Position numbers and translations under genes: made by a program. Positions 27,275-35,934 of a stretch of 64,000 nt of DNA are shown here, one piece after another; position 1 is the first letter of the stretch, and each line of letters starts with the position of its first letter. Source of the stretch: Chitinophaga nivalis (GTDB taxonomy: Bacteria > Bacteroidota > Bacteroidia > Chitinophagales > Chitinophagaceae); the NCBI RefSeq assembly GCF_025989125.1, contig NZ_JAPDNR010000001.1, positions 2,710,301-2,774,300 of the forward strand, written 5' to 3'. Under the pieces are notes generated by a model. The model saw only the letters and a program-made list of their open reading frames with translations, was not told the DNA's origin and made no database searches.

Positions 27275-27865
27275 TTATCTTCTGCCGCGGATACGGCTGA
27301 GGGTTTCCCGGGCAATGCCCAGGTAAGTGGACAGTTGTGACAGTGATACCCGTTGCAGTATCTCCGGGTGATGCTGTTCCAGGTAGGCATATCGTTCCTG
27401 TGCGCTCATTAGTTTATAGAGGGCCATGTGGCTTTCCTGTTTGGCGGCAATCCGCTGCAGGCATTTTCTGCCGAGTGTTTCAATATCTGCATATTATTTC
27501 GCTGCAGTATACAAAGCCGCTTTATCAAATTTTACGACAGTTACAGTTTCACATGCCTGGATCGTAAATACAGATGGTTCGCCGGTTCCAAAGCTGTTGA
27601 TATTGGTGGCAATTTCTCCTTCAAAAAAGAAAGCGGTATTAATATCCTGTCCGTCTTTATCATAAAAAGCCCGGCAATAGCCGCTGCTGATAAAAAATAA
27701 AGCCTGACATACCTGCCCCGTTTGCAGGAGCTCTTCCTTTTTACGGAAAGTGAGTGTGGTGAGGGCAGGTGTGAGCTGCTGCCAGCTCTCCGCTGAAATG
27801 GGAGACAAGTTTTCTATAAATGCCCGGAGATGATCCAGGGCTGTTTGTTGTGTGTGGGTAGACAT
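27275..27865 (-). pseudogene. Crp/Fnr-family regulator interrupted by an in-frame stop
   Basis: From the ATG at 27865 the frame encodes a cyclic-nucleotide-binding domain (LTFRKKEELLQTGQVCQALF, then FFEGEIATNINSF) and stops at TAA 27494-27496 after LYTAAK. Translation in the same frame after the stop continues with YADIETLGRKCLQRI, a linker helix, then RVSLSQLSTYLGIARETLSRIR, the Crp/Fnr helix-turn-helix, and ends at 27275. The full length of 196 codons is normal for the family. One base change (for example CAA to TAA) explains the break. It is either a recent pseudogene, a read-through gene or a sequencing error; the intact downstream part argues for recent loss. Confidence 0.85.
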
Positions 27866-27962
27866 GTATACCGATCGTTGTTGATAGTGATGTAAAGATA
27901 ACGGAAAGACAGGTAAGGGCATACCGGTAGTACTACAAGGAATATTGTGCGGAATATGTTAA

Positions 27963-27993
27963 CTGGTGATGGCGGCCAGGTAACCATCACCAG
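27963..27993 (-). terminator. Hairpin downstream of carrier-protein gene
   Basis: A 10-bp perfect stem (27963-27972 with 27984-27993) lies 12 bases past the carrier-protein stop. No T-run follows. Confidence 0.4.
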
Positions 27994-28004
27994 CTGATAA
28001 ACAC

Positions 28005-28250
28005 TTATTGGGGCGCCTTTTTCTCAAAGTAATCTATTACTTCTCCAACGGTGTTAAATCCTGTCAGACTTTCCGGCTCCAGGGTAACACCAAGTTGATC
28101 TGATACCTTGAAGAAAACAGCTGCTGCCAGTATGGAAGTCATACCTAAATCATTCCCCAGGTGTGAATCACGGGTGATGGTGTCGGGCGGTCTCTTCGCT
28201 TCGTTACTGATAACGGAGATGACTGTTTGTTCGATGTTGTTGTTTCCCAT
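28005..28250 (-). CDS. Stand-alone acyl/peptidyl carrier protein
   Basis: The 81-residue product has a four-helix carrier pattern. The phosphopantetheine Ser lies in DLGMTSILAA near residue 39, where the usual Asp before Ser is Thr. A later GFNTVGEVIDYFEKK forms the last helix. It should carry an acyl or aminoacyl group as a thioester. No ligase, ketosynthase or transferase is adjacent, so the partner is elsewhere; the NRPS at 1-9068 is 19 kb away. The Thr substitution leaves activation uncertain but does not remove the Ser. Confidence 0.82.
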   Translation of the reverse strand: MGNNNIEQTVISVISNEAKRPPDTITRDSHLGNDLGMTSILAAAVFFKVSDQLGVTLEPESLTGFNTVGEVIDYFEKKAPQ

Positions 28251-28531
28251 TTGGATGTGGTTTAAAATATACGGTTATGGTGAATAGTAGCAGGTATCAG
28301 GAAATTCCTGTCTGCAGGGGTGTATCGTAAAACGGTGCTCACACATAATTCTACCCGGCAAAAGATGGTGAACAATAGGATAAGACATGGTTATGGCTCT
28401 TATTGAAACCATCTTAAATTTAAGAAAGGTTTTTGGAACAACCATCACTTTTGTGACGTAATTTTCACCAGCAACATAAACAACAGGAAGCATAGAACTG
28501 TTGGGAGGGGTCTATTAATCAGAATTTTTTA

Positions 28532-29113
28532 ATGGAGCAAATAAGTAAGAACATACTACTACATGCCTTTCCGGCATCTTTAACAAAAGAGGTATTGGCG
28601 GTGATACAGATATTGCCATTACATGCAGCACCGGAGCGGGATTTTTTTCTGTCAACCCTGTTAACGGTGAGATTGGAGGGAGAGATGTTGACGATACCTT
28701 ACCGTGTTTATTTTGAAGAGCCGGCAGCAACAGCTATCAACCAACTAACGGTTATTCAGCAAAAGATATTGCATTGTATTTATCTCAGGCATCATAACGG
28801 TTTTGTCCGACAGAGAAGATTGGAGCAACTGGGCGAAAGCCATGAATACTGGACCATACCATATACGTTGCAACTACTGGGCGAATATGTTTGCCCGATT
28901 ATAGTCATCCTGGATAAACTGATAACGGCAGATAATATAGAAAGCTACTGCCGGTTCATCAAAGAGAATCCCCGGTACTGGCAGCAAACACAAAGCAGAG
29001 TTGTCAGCTATTGGCATGAATATTACCGGCACCGGCAGTTTCCGGCGTTAAAGGATTATCCGGGACAGCAATTAGCAGACAGAATCAGCAATGCGGATCA
29101 CGGTTTTTTATAG
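28532..29113 (+). CDS. Hypothetical protein, 193 residues
   Basis: No function is recognised. The protein is soluble, with no signal peptide or membrane segment. It has LTVIQQKILHCIYLRHHNGFVRQRRLEQL and a WTIPYTLQLLGEYVCPII segment. That IP-x3-Q-L-x-G-E-Y pattern recurs in short uncharacterised bacterial proteins, suggesting a conserved family. It stands alone between the carrier protein and the DoxX-like gene. The 281 bases upstream hold nothing recognisable. Confidence 0.6.
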   Translation: MEQISKNILLHAFPASLTKEVLAVIQILPLHAAPERDFFLSTLLTVRLEGEMLTIPYRVYFEEPAATAINQLTVIQQKILHCIYLRHHNGFVRQRRLEQLGESHEYWTIPYTLQLLGEYVCPIIVILDKLITADNIESYCRFIKENPRYWQQTQSRVVSYWHEYYRHRQFPALKDYPGQQLADRISNADHGFL

Positions 29114-29143
29114 TACAGATAGTGGTACCGGAATATATACCAT

Positions 29144-29692
29144 CTATGAAGTCTGGTGTGGTGGTAATAACTTTGGTTTTCTTTTGGGATGGGTATATAA
29201 TGTACGGAATCGTATGTTTTTAAATCCTGTTGTAGGACGAGCCGTTAACCTGCCGCCACGCACAGTTGCGCCAATGACAATACCGCCTGAAAGTAAAACA
29301 ATATTTTTTATAATGTACTGTCCAAGTAAAGTAGGTACAATGATGAAATATGTAAATGTTTCATGCGGAAAGAAAATCAATGGCAAAAAGGTACCTGTCA
29401 TTTGAAGGTACAGCAATAGTAATGTTAGGTCCAACCATGACTTTGTAATCAGGCCCAATCCGATAATACACTCCCATATAGCAAGTATTGGGAGGGCTAC
29501 ATGTGGTTTTAGCAAGCCGAAAGTTAGTTTTTCAATAGTTCTTCCTGCAATGATTTCTGCGGCACTTAACCCCGGAAAAAATTTCAATATACCAAACCAG
29601 ATAAAAATAAAACCTAAAGATACCCGGAGAATATTCAGCCCATGCCGGGCTTTCCATTCCAGGATTTTCATTTCTATATGATGCTGTTTCAT
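29144..29692 (-). CDS. DoxX-like membrane protein
   Basis: The start at 29692 is tentative; 29758 and 29671 are alternatives. The product of about 182 residues has four hydrophobic helices. Its first, RVSLGFIFIWFGILKFFPGLSAAE, followed by LTFGLL and LAIWECIIGLGLI, matches DoxX-type proteins of Bacteroidetes. It should lie in the inner membrane; function is unknown. The basic tail (HPKRKPK) would face the cytoplasm. It converges on the hypothetical gene at 28532 and is divergent from csbD. Confidence 0.72.
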   Translation of the reverse strand: MKQHHIEMKILEWKARHGLNILRVSLGFIFIWFGILKFFPGLSAAEIIAGRTIEKLTFGLLKPHVALPILAIWECIIGLGLITKSWLDLTLLLLYLQMTGTFLPLIFFPHETFTYFIIVPTLLGQYIIKNIVLLSGGIVIGATVRGGRLTARPTTGFKNIRFRTLYTHPKRKPKLLPPHQTS

Positions 29693-30049
29693 GTGGATAG
29701 TATTTAAGACCAGGTTTAATGTACGGGATAATTGATTTTCCGGATTGAAGTTTAACATTTACTCTGGCAGGATGGTGTATCTATTGCAGGCACAGGCATC
29801 TCTGGCTGCTCAGTACGATAATCAATGGTGAATGAATCGGAGACATGTTTAGTTGCTATTGCTTATACGCAGGAACGAATGCGATCAGCTTTTCCAATAT
29901 TGTCGATATATAACCACGGCTGGGAACATTTTTCCTCATTTTTATGTCATTACTGATTGTATGGACGGCCTGAAATCAAGGTTTTCAGGAATGGATTGGT
30001 ATTTGCCAGATAAGCTATTAAATATTTGTTCATCATAAACCAGGTTACT

Positions 30050-30253
30050 ATGGAAAATCAAAACAACAGTTTTAGTTTGAAGTTAAAAGGCAACTGGAAC
30101 GAATTAAAAGGTAAGATTAAACAAAAGTATGCAGACCTCACTGATGACGACTTATTATATGAAGAAGGTAAGGAAGATGAGTTGTTGGGACGTATTCAGA
30201 AGAAAACAGGTCAGGCTAAAGAAGACGTGAAATCGTGGATTGATAAATTGTAA
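30050..30253 (+). CDS. CsbD-family stress protein
   Basis: The start at 30050 (MENQNNSFS) is chosen over 30026. The 67-residue hydrophilic product has LKGNWNELKGKIKQKYADLTDDDL and a GRIQKKTGQAKEDV segment, the CsbD pattern. The family is induced by general stress in Bacillus and others; it has no known activity. It is monocistronic and followed by two hairpins. Confidence 0.9.
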   Translation: MENQNNSFSLKLKGNWNELKGKIKQKYADLTDDDLLYEEGKEDELLGRIQKKTGQAKEDVKSWIDKL

Positions 30254-30268
30254 ATCTGTTCATCGCTG

Positions 30269-30339
30269 CCCTGCCGTTACTGCTAACAGCAGGGTAGGAT
30301 TTACTACAGCCCCTCAGTCAAAATACTGGCTGGGGGGCT
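30269..30339 (+). terminator. Two hairpins after csbD-like gene
   Basis: The first stem (30269-30279 with 30284-30294) has one mismatch in 11 bp. The second pairs the C-rich arm at 30308-30313 with the G-rich arm at 30334-30339. No strong T-run follows. Confidence 0.45.
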
Positions 30340-30408
30340 TGGTATGTATAAATGGCTTACATTAATTTAATGACCCGCTTTATAAGTTGATGTACTTATT
30401 AAAAGTAC

Positions 30409-32034
30409 TTATACCTGAATTGCTTTACTAAACAGGAAACCATTAAAATTATCCCTGACAACATCATCACAGATTTTTCTATAGGCAGGCATACCGCCTG
30501 CATAAGGGTAAAAAGTCCTGGCTTTACCTGCTATGTTGCTGCCCAGATACCAGGAGGATTCGGCCTGCATAAATAAGGTGCCTTCAGCTATCGCATTGGT
30601 ATGTTCCATCCAGGCTTTTTCAGCGTCTTCCTTTGGTTCAACGGTGGTAATACCATTTAATTGCATGTAATGAATGAAGTCATATATCAGGTCTACGTGT
30701 TGCTCAATGGCGGCTATCATCATACTTAATACGGATGGACTACCCGGACCGGTTATAATAAACATATTAGGCATTTCACTTGTCATCAGGCCCAGATAAG
30801 TCCGGGGACCTGCCTTCCATTTATTTTCCAGCAGGGTGTTGTTCCTGCCTTTAATTTTTATTTGGCGCAAGGCTCCCGTGAATGCATCAAACCCTGTTGC
30901 AAAAACGATCGTATCCAGTTCATATGTTTTTCCATCTGCTGTGAGCAGCCCTGTCTCCGTTATTGCTTTGATCGGTGCTTTCCTGATGTCTACCAGAGAA
31001 ACATTTTTTTTGTTAAAAGTAGTCCAGTAATCTATCGCATTACAGGCGCGTTTAGTCCCGAAAGGATAGCTGCGGGGAGTTAGTTTTTCCACTATATCGG
31101 GATCATGAACGATCTCTTTTAATTTTTGGGCAAGGAAATCTGACACAAATTTATTTGTCTCATTATTGATAAGTATATCATTGAACGCTGAAAAGAAAGC
31201 TACTACACCTCCCGTTTGCCAACGTCTTTCTAATTCGGAGATACGATCTGCTGGCAGAAAATCTTCCATGGACAAATCATCATTGTCAAGCCCACAGGCA
31301 AAAAAGTGTTGTTTTGCTTTTTGTCTGATCTCCGGGTAATTTTTTTTAACCCAGCTGATATAATCGGAAGAAAGCGTTTCGTTATTCACGGGTATGGTAT
31401 AGGCGGGGGTTCGTTGAAATACATACAGCTGCGCTGCATCCTGTGCGATCTCGGGAATGATCTGAACGCCGGAAGACCCCGTACCGATAACCCCCACCCG
31501 TTTCTCCGCAAAACTTATTGTTTCATGAGGCCAGGTGGCAGTATGATAAATATCCCCTTTGAATAAGGTGCTGCCAGGTAGTTCCGGGATATGACTGCTG
31601 GACAGGCAGCCTGTTGCCATAACGCAAAAACCGGCAGTAAGGAATTGATCATTATCTAATCCTACTTCCCATCGCTTAGTTTCCTCATTGTAAGCTGCTG
31701 ATACCACTTTAGTATTGAAAATGATGTTTTTGCGCAAGTCCAGTTTTTCAGCTACAAAGTTGAGGTAATCAAGTATCTCCGTTTGAGAGGCAAATCGTTC
31801 TGTCCAGCTCCATTCCTGTTCTATCTCTTTAGAAAAGGAATAAGAGTAGTCAATGCTTTCAATGTCGCACCTGGCGCCCGGATAACAGTTCCAATACCAG
31901 GATCCGCCGAGGTTGGCGCCAGACTCTATCACCAATATGTGCTGGCTCAGCAGCCGTAATTTGTAAAGTGCATATAATCCGGCAAATCCGGCGCCGACAA
32001 TAATGATATCTACCTGTTTAACGTTCATATTCAT
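30409..32034 (-). CDS. Flavin-containing Baeyer-Villiger-type monooxygenase
   Basis: The 541-residue product has an FAD-binding motif IIVGAGFAGLYALYKLR at the start and a second dinucleotide fold GVIGTGSSGVQIIPEI for NADPH. Just before it is FKGDIYHTATWP, the F-x-G-x3-H-x3-W-P fingerprint of Baeyer-Villiger monooxygenases. The size matches cyclohexanone-type enzymes. The reaction inserts oxygen beside a ketone to give an ester or lactone; the substrate is unknown. An alpha/beta hydrolase lies 354 bases upstream on the same strand and could open the product. A TetR regulator is divergent from that hydrolase. There is an alternative start at 32028. Confidence 0.9.
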   Translation of the reverse strand: MNMNVKQVDIIIVGAGFAGLYALYKLRLLSQHILVIESGANLGGSWYWNCYPGARCDIESIDYSYSFSKEIEQEWSWTERFASQTEILDYLNFVAEKLDLRKNIIFNTKVVSAAYNEETKRWEVGLDNDQFLTAGFCVMATGCLSSSHIPELPGSTLFKGDIYHTATWPHETISFAEKRVGVIGTGSSGVQIIPEIAQDAAQLYVFQRTPAYTIPVNNETLSSDYISWVKKNYPEIRQKAKQHFFACGLDNDDLSMEDFLPADRISELERRWQTGGVVAFFSAFNDILINNETNKFVSDFLAQKLKEIVHDPDIVEKLTPRSYPFGTKRACNAIDYWTTFNKKNVSLVDIRKAPIKAITETGLLTADGKTYELDTIVFATGFDAFTGALRQIKIKGRNNTLLENKWKAGPRTYLGLMTSEMPNMFIITGPGSPSVLSMMIAAIEQHVDLIYDFIHYMQLNGITTVEPKEDAEKAWMEHTNAIAEGTLFMQAESSWYLGSNIAGKARTFYPYAGGMPAYRKICDDVVRDNFNGFLFSKAIQV

Positions 32035-32388
32035 GGGAGTAGTTTGGGTGAATAAAGAATAGGTACGATTGCGTATTCAATACCTATAGGATGGTTGCAG
32101 GAAAATGGAAAAGGTATCCGATGGATAAATAACTACAGGCCTGATCTGTGCTTTGGCTAATATATTACTGATACACCAGCTGCTAGGAAGGTGGCTGGCT
32201 GTATAGCATGCTGCTTCCTGTGCTGAGGTCTATTACTTGCTATCAATATAGGTAGTAATGGTAAATAGCATAATAACTATTTAAATGCGTTGTTCAAAAG
32301 TACTATCCGGTTCTGTATTGCGATAGCAGTTGATAAATTGGGCGTGCGTTTAAAGATCCGGCATCGCCGCCAGCAACATGTTGAGCCA
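32035..32388. other. 354-base intergenic region
   Basis: It separates the monooxygenase and hydrolase genes on the same strand. No gene, repeat or clear promoter box is seen. The spacing makes a single transcript uncertain. Confidence 0.4.
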
Positions 32389-33222
32389 TCAGGCTAGAAT
32401 GCGTAGTATTTCCTTTGCGATGGCTTCCGGTGCTTCTTTATTTTCCGGAGAAAGATGGCTTAAGCCAGGAAGTGTTTGCGATTGGCTACCAGCAATGGTA
32501 TCGGCTAAAATCTGGTTGGTACGATGTACAAATTCGGGGCTCTTATCTCCGGAAAGCAATAATACTTTACTGGTAATGCCCTGGTAATGCTGATAGGTGC
32601 CACGTAATTTTTGGGTTTCCTTATGTTCGTTCAGATTTGTTTCCAGCAGGGCTGCTGTTTCCTGCCAGTGTGTGCCGCGTACCATCATACGCAGTACGAA
32701 GCTGGCAAACCATCGCGGCATTTTACTTAGTGGGGTATGTCCGGCGCCCTGTACAAAGCTGGTAAAGGCCCGTCTTGGCTGTTTGTTTTGCAAGGCTTGT
32801 TCATAAGTGGAGATCCATTTCCAGGCTGCTGGATTATCTTCCGTTGCCACGCCTGGTTCGTAAAGTACGATTCCTTTGAAGGAAGGGTAGCGGGTGGCCG
32901 TTTCCAGCGTTACCAATCCGCCGAAGCTATGGCCAAAGATATAGGTGGCTCCGGTGGCTGCCTGCACCGCTTGTACATCTTCACATTCCTGACGTATGCC
33001 ATAGGAAAGCCCTTGCGCACCGCTACCACCACGTCCGCGGCGATCTATAATATACACCGTAAAAGAGGGGGATAACAGGTGGGCCAGCCGGGTATAGTCG
33101 GCTGAAGTACTGAGTGTGCCGGGTACAATAATCAGTCCCGGACCGGTGCCGCCCTGTTGAAAGCCAATAGTAGTACCGTCTGCAGACGGGGTGCTGGAAT
33201 AGGTAAAGATAGTCGTGTTCAT
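32389..33222 (-). CDS. Alpha/beta hydrolase
   Basis: The 277-residue product has the oxyanion region LIIVPGTL, the nucleophile elbow GHSFGG near residue 97, an acid in LLSGDKSPEF, and the His in LPGLSHLSPEN near residue 257, a full triad. No signal peptide is present. It may cleave esters or lactones, perhaps those made by the neighbouring monooxygenase. Its gene is divergent from a TetR gene across 110 bases that contain two similar inverted repeats, so it is likely repressed by that regulator. Confidence 0.86.
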   Translation of the reverse strand: MNTTIFTYSSTPSADGTTIGFQQGGTGPGLIIVPGTLSTSADYTRLAHLLSPSFTVYIIDRRGRGGSGAQGLSYGIRQECEDVQAVQAATGATYIFGHSFGGLVTLETATRYPSFKGIVLYEPGVATEDNPAAWKWISTYEQALQNKQPRRAFTSFVQGAGHTPLSKMPRWFASFVLRMMVRGTHWQETAALLETNLNEHKETQKLRGTYQHYQGITSKVLLLSGDKSPEFVHRTNQILADTIAGSQSQTLPGLSHLSPENKEAPEAIAKEILRILA

Positions 33223-33236
33223 TTTTGATTGTATTT

Positions 33237-33260
33237 ATGATTGAATTATTTTTCAATCAT
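33237..33260. promoter_or_regulatory. Operator-like inverted repeat, hydrolase side
   Basis: ATGATTGAA (33237-33245) and its exact reverse complement (33252-33260) are separated by 6 bases. It lies 15 bases upstream of the hydrolase start codon. It shares the ATTGAA half-site with the repeat next to the TetR gene. Confidence 0.6.
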
Positions 33261-33297
33261 AAAACAAATGTGATTTTATTTTCCGGATAAAAAAAAT

Positions 33298-33323
33298 TAT
33301 TATTGAAAAAATTTTCAATAATA
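33298..33323. promoter_or_regulatory. Operator-like inverted repeat, TetR side
   Basis: The 12-base arms (TATTATTGAAAA and its reverse complement) flank a central AA. It ends 9 bases before the TetR start codon. It is the second ATTGAA/TTCAAT repeat in the divergent region. Confidence 0.65.
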
Positions 33324-33332
33324 GATATACAG

Positions 33333-33929
33333 ATGCCAAAGCAAAAGGAGCAATTTGAGGAAATGAGACAGCAGACCATTGCCCGGTTAAAAAAATCGGG
33401 GCTGGAGCTTTTTGCCCGGAAAGGTCTGGCTGCCACTAATATCAAGGAAATTGCTGCACATACAGGTATCAGCCTGGGATTAATGTATCATTACTATTCC
33501 TCCAAAGAGGAGCTGTACCTGCTGTTGGCAAATGAGGCAATGGACAAGTCACAGGCGTTATTTGATCAGCTGCAATCGCAGGATATTTCCGTAAAAGAGA
33601 AGATCACGCAGTTCCTGGCGGCTTTTATGTACGGGGTGCAGAAAGAAGCAGGCATTTATTATTTCATCCTGATATCGCAGTTATTCGAAACCGGTAATAA
33701 AACGGAAGACCGAAAGCTACGGACCAGAAAGCTGCAATCGATCCATAACCTGGCTACGATTGTCAGCGAAGGACAACAAACCGGTGAATGTGTGACAGGT
33801 GATCCATTTGAACTGGCGGTCACCTTTATTGCTGCCACGCAAGGATTGGCAGGTTTTAAGCTGATGTTCAAAGGTAAGTTTCAAATGCCGGATGCAGCGG
33901 TGCTGACGCGTATATTGCTGCAAGCATGA
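33333..33929 (+). CDS. TetR/AcrR-family transcriptional regulator
   Basis: The start at 33333 (MPKQKEQFEEMRQ) is preferred; the ATG at 33303 lies within the palindrome. The 198-residue product has the TetR helix-turn-helix (IKEIAAHTGISLGLMYHYYSSKEELYLLL, residues about 36-64) and a helical ligand domain. It is divergent from the alpha/beta hydrolase gene, and the two operator-like repeats between them point to joint control. The inducer is unknown but may be a ketone or ester handled by the neighbouring enzymes (inference). Confidence 0.92.
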   Translation: MPKQKEQFEEMRQQTIARLKKSGLELFARKGLAATNIKEIAAHTGISLGLMYHYYSSKEELYLLLANEAMDKSQALFDQLQSQDISVKEKITQFLAAFMYGVQKEAGIYYFILISQLFETGNKTEDRKLRTRKLQSIHNLATIVSEGQQTGECVTGDPFELAVTFIAATQGLAGFKLMFKGKFQMPDAAVLTRILLQA

Positions 33930-34110
33930 CCTTATGTTTTACCATATTGACGCTTTAATTGTGTCGACGCTGTCGGCACAATCTGTTTGCGGTACCCTTA
34001 ATGCTGATCAAACATGGCTATCCATATATGGATTAACTGATAATTTGTTTTATCTTTTATTGATGTTGAAAGAGACTAACTCCATCATTTAAAATCAGCC
34101 ATCCCGACCA

Positions 34111-34560
34111 ATGATGATAGCGCACATTGAACAAAAAATAGGAAAACAATTGCCGGATAGTTACAGGCATTTACTGCACCTTATAGCGGACTATGTCTAT
34201 CTTTCTTGCAATGAATACAGAGACGATTTCCCGGACGATAGCGGCGTTGCCTGGTTCTTTTGGGGAGAGAAAAGATTGGCAGAATTGACTGTAATAGAAG
34301 GGGCAACGGAAAATCGAAGCGCATGGGAAATATTAAAATCATATGAAGAGATCAGGAGAGATACCGGAAAGATCACCCCAGACCCCATGTCTGCGCATGT
34401 AAATTTCCTGGTGGCCATTGCGGAAGATAATGGCGATATACTTTATTTGGATGCAGCGGATAACTTTTCGGTATGGGTGTATATGCACGACTCCGGAGCA
34501 TCAAAGCGGCTGGAAGATGATTTCGATGCATGGATGGCCCATGCACGGTCGGAGGATTAG
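34111..34560 (+). CDS. SMI1/KNR4-family protein
   Basis: The 149-residue soluble product has IEQKIGKQLPDSYRHLLHLIADYV at the start, the helical entry of the SMI1/KNR4 fold. Then comes GVAWFFWGEKRLAEL and, late, FLVAIAEDNGDILYLD. Members often act as immunity proteins to secreted toxins, but many are solitary with unknown roles. No toxin gene is adjacent, so an immunity function is not supported here. Confidence 0.75.
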   Translation: MMIAHIEQKIGKQLPDSYRHLLHLIADYVYLSCNEYRDDFPDDSGVAWFFWGEKRLAELTVIEGATENRSAWEILKSYEEIRRDTGKITPDPMSAHVNFLVAIAEDNGDILYLDAADNFSVWVYMHDSGASKRLEDDFDAWMAHARSED

Positions 34561-34878
34561 TGTAATGAGGAATGTTTCGAACCCCATCTCATTTATCTCA
34601 GGAATATAAAAGCGGATCAACGTAAGTATAAAATACGAGCAGGTAAAAACAAGACTGCAGTTAGAAGGGTAGAATATTTATCATCTGCATAAGCGGGTGA
34701 TATTCAATTGTTATTTTAAATCGTAGTCGTATTGTAGACGCTCAAACTAGCAGCAGTAGACGCTTTGTAGCATAGTATGGCTTGGAAAAACACGCTGGCA
34801 GGTACAAATTTGTACCTGGCAATATTGCCCGACAAACCATTACATCTTTTCCTGAAAAGCCCCTGAAATTTTAATACC
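34561..34878. other. 318-base intergenic region with a 20-bp palindrome
   Basis: No gene is seen. It holds a perfect 20-bp palindrome at 34799-34818 (half-site CAGGTACAAA) about 60 bases before the next start codon. A repeated GTAGACGCT lies near 34735 and 34757. Confidence 0.5.
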
Positions 34879-35598
34879 ATGATAGTAATTGTACGCGTCA
34901 ACAAAAATCATCTCTTCCTTAAAACAATTCGGGTGCCTGATGTCCGCTGTCCGTTGTGTAACACCCGGGGGCAAATGGAGATGAGCTTTTATCAACTCCA
35001 GCTGGAGGCTGGTTGGGTGCGCAATACAAAAAAAATAAGTGCTTCGGTCTGTTGTAAAAATTGCCACCGGGATGTACCGGTGGTGCGTTGGGATAAGGAG
35101 CTGGATACCTGCTATAAAGCTGAAAAGAAACAGATAACGGTAAAGACTTCCTTTAAAGCAGGGAAAATAGGGAAATTCCTGATCTGGCTGAATATCGTGT
35201 TCTTTGGCGCCATTTTCCTGTTGTTGGCAGGCATATTTATTTACCACCGTATCGCCCCTAAGCAAAATGCTATAAACAGGGAGGGGCAGGTACGGCAGTC
35301 CGCGCAATTGGCCACCAGTCCCCGGCCCGGAGACTTAGTACTGGTATATCTTTTCGATGGCCATAAACAGACATTATTCAAAATAACAGCCGTAGATGCT
35401 GCCAGTGATGTGATAAAGGCGATAGCTTCCGATAAAAGCATCGACGTTCCTGCTGATGCCAGTGAAGTACCCGCGACTGATGCAGATTTTAAACCAGGAA
35501 ATGAAACCTCATTTTCTATGACAGACTATAGAAGCAGGAGATTTACCGCACCTGACAAACAGCGTGTAGGGAATATACAAATGATTTACAGGAAATAA
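34879..35598 (+). CDS. Zinc-ribbon membrane protein, uncharacterised
   Basis: The 239-residue product has a C-x2-C pair (CPLC, residues 24-27) and a later CCKNC group (about residues 58-62), a probable zinc ribbon. One membrane helix (FLIWLNIVFFGAIFLLLAGIFIY) follows around residues 99-121, and a soluble C-terminal domain follows it. The ribbon would face the cytoplasm and the tail the periplasm, or the reverse. No known family was recognised. The next gene starts 12 bases after its stop, so they probably form an operon. Confidence 0.65.
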   Translation: MIVIVRVNKNHLFLKTIRVPDVRCPLCNTRGQMEMSFYQLQLEAGWVRNTKKISASVCCKNCHRDVPVVRWDKELDTCYKAEKKQITVKTSFKAGKIGKFLIWLNIVFFGAIFLLLAGIFIYHRIAPKQNAINREGQVRQSAQLATSPRPGDLVLVYLFDGHKQTLFKITAVDAASDVIKAIASDKSIDVPADASEVPATDADFKPGNETSFSMTDYRSRRFTAPDKQRVGNIQMIYRK

Positions 35599-35610
35599 AC
35601 TTTGGTGAAG

Positions 35611-35934
35611 ATGGAAACGGAAACAAACAAAAACGACGACTATTTTGCCGAAGATCACTTATATGAAGGCCGTAAAAAAGCGCCTTATTTCCGGATGATC
35701 AGTCAGGGCCTGATCGGATTATTTTTTTCCGGCGCCGGTGTTTATCAGCTGATCCGCATACAAAAATGGGAAGCAACGGGTGGTAGCATCAAAATGAACG
35801 ACTTCCAGCAGTTACTGTATAAACTCGTTGGCAAATGGGGCATATTCGCTTTTTTGTTAGGGCTGGGTGCTGTATTTTTTTACAAGGCATACACCCGGTG
35901 GCGACGAATAAAAGTGCAGGAGCGTTTGTCGTAA
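35611..35934 (+). CDS. Small membrane protein, uncharacterised
   Basis: The ATG start at 35611 (METETNKND) is 9 bases downstream of a possible TTG start at 35602. The 107-residue product has an acidic N terminus and two hydrophobic helices: MISQGLIGLFFSGAGVYQLI and WGIFAFLLGLGAVFFYKAY. A basic segment (RWRRIKVQER) lies at the end. Function is unknown. It is 12 bases after the zinc-ribbon gene and likely acts with it in the membrane. Confidence 0.6.
   Translation: METETNKNDDYFAEDHLYEGRKKAPYFRMISQGLIGLFFSGAGVYQLIRIQKWEATGGSIKMNDFQQLLYKLVGKWGIFAFLLGLGAVFFYKAYTRWRRIKVQERLS

Noticed and set aside
27494..27865. Short Crp-like gene as a complete, natural cNMP-binding protein.
   Set aside because: The family's linker and helix-turn-helix continue in the same frame immediately after the stop, so a broken gene is the better reading.
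34111..34560. SMI1/KNR4 gene as immunity protein of a toxin system.
   Set aside because: No toxin, secretion or repeat-associated gene is adjacent; left as a family call.
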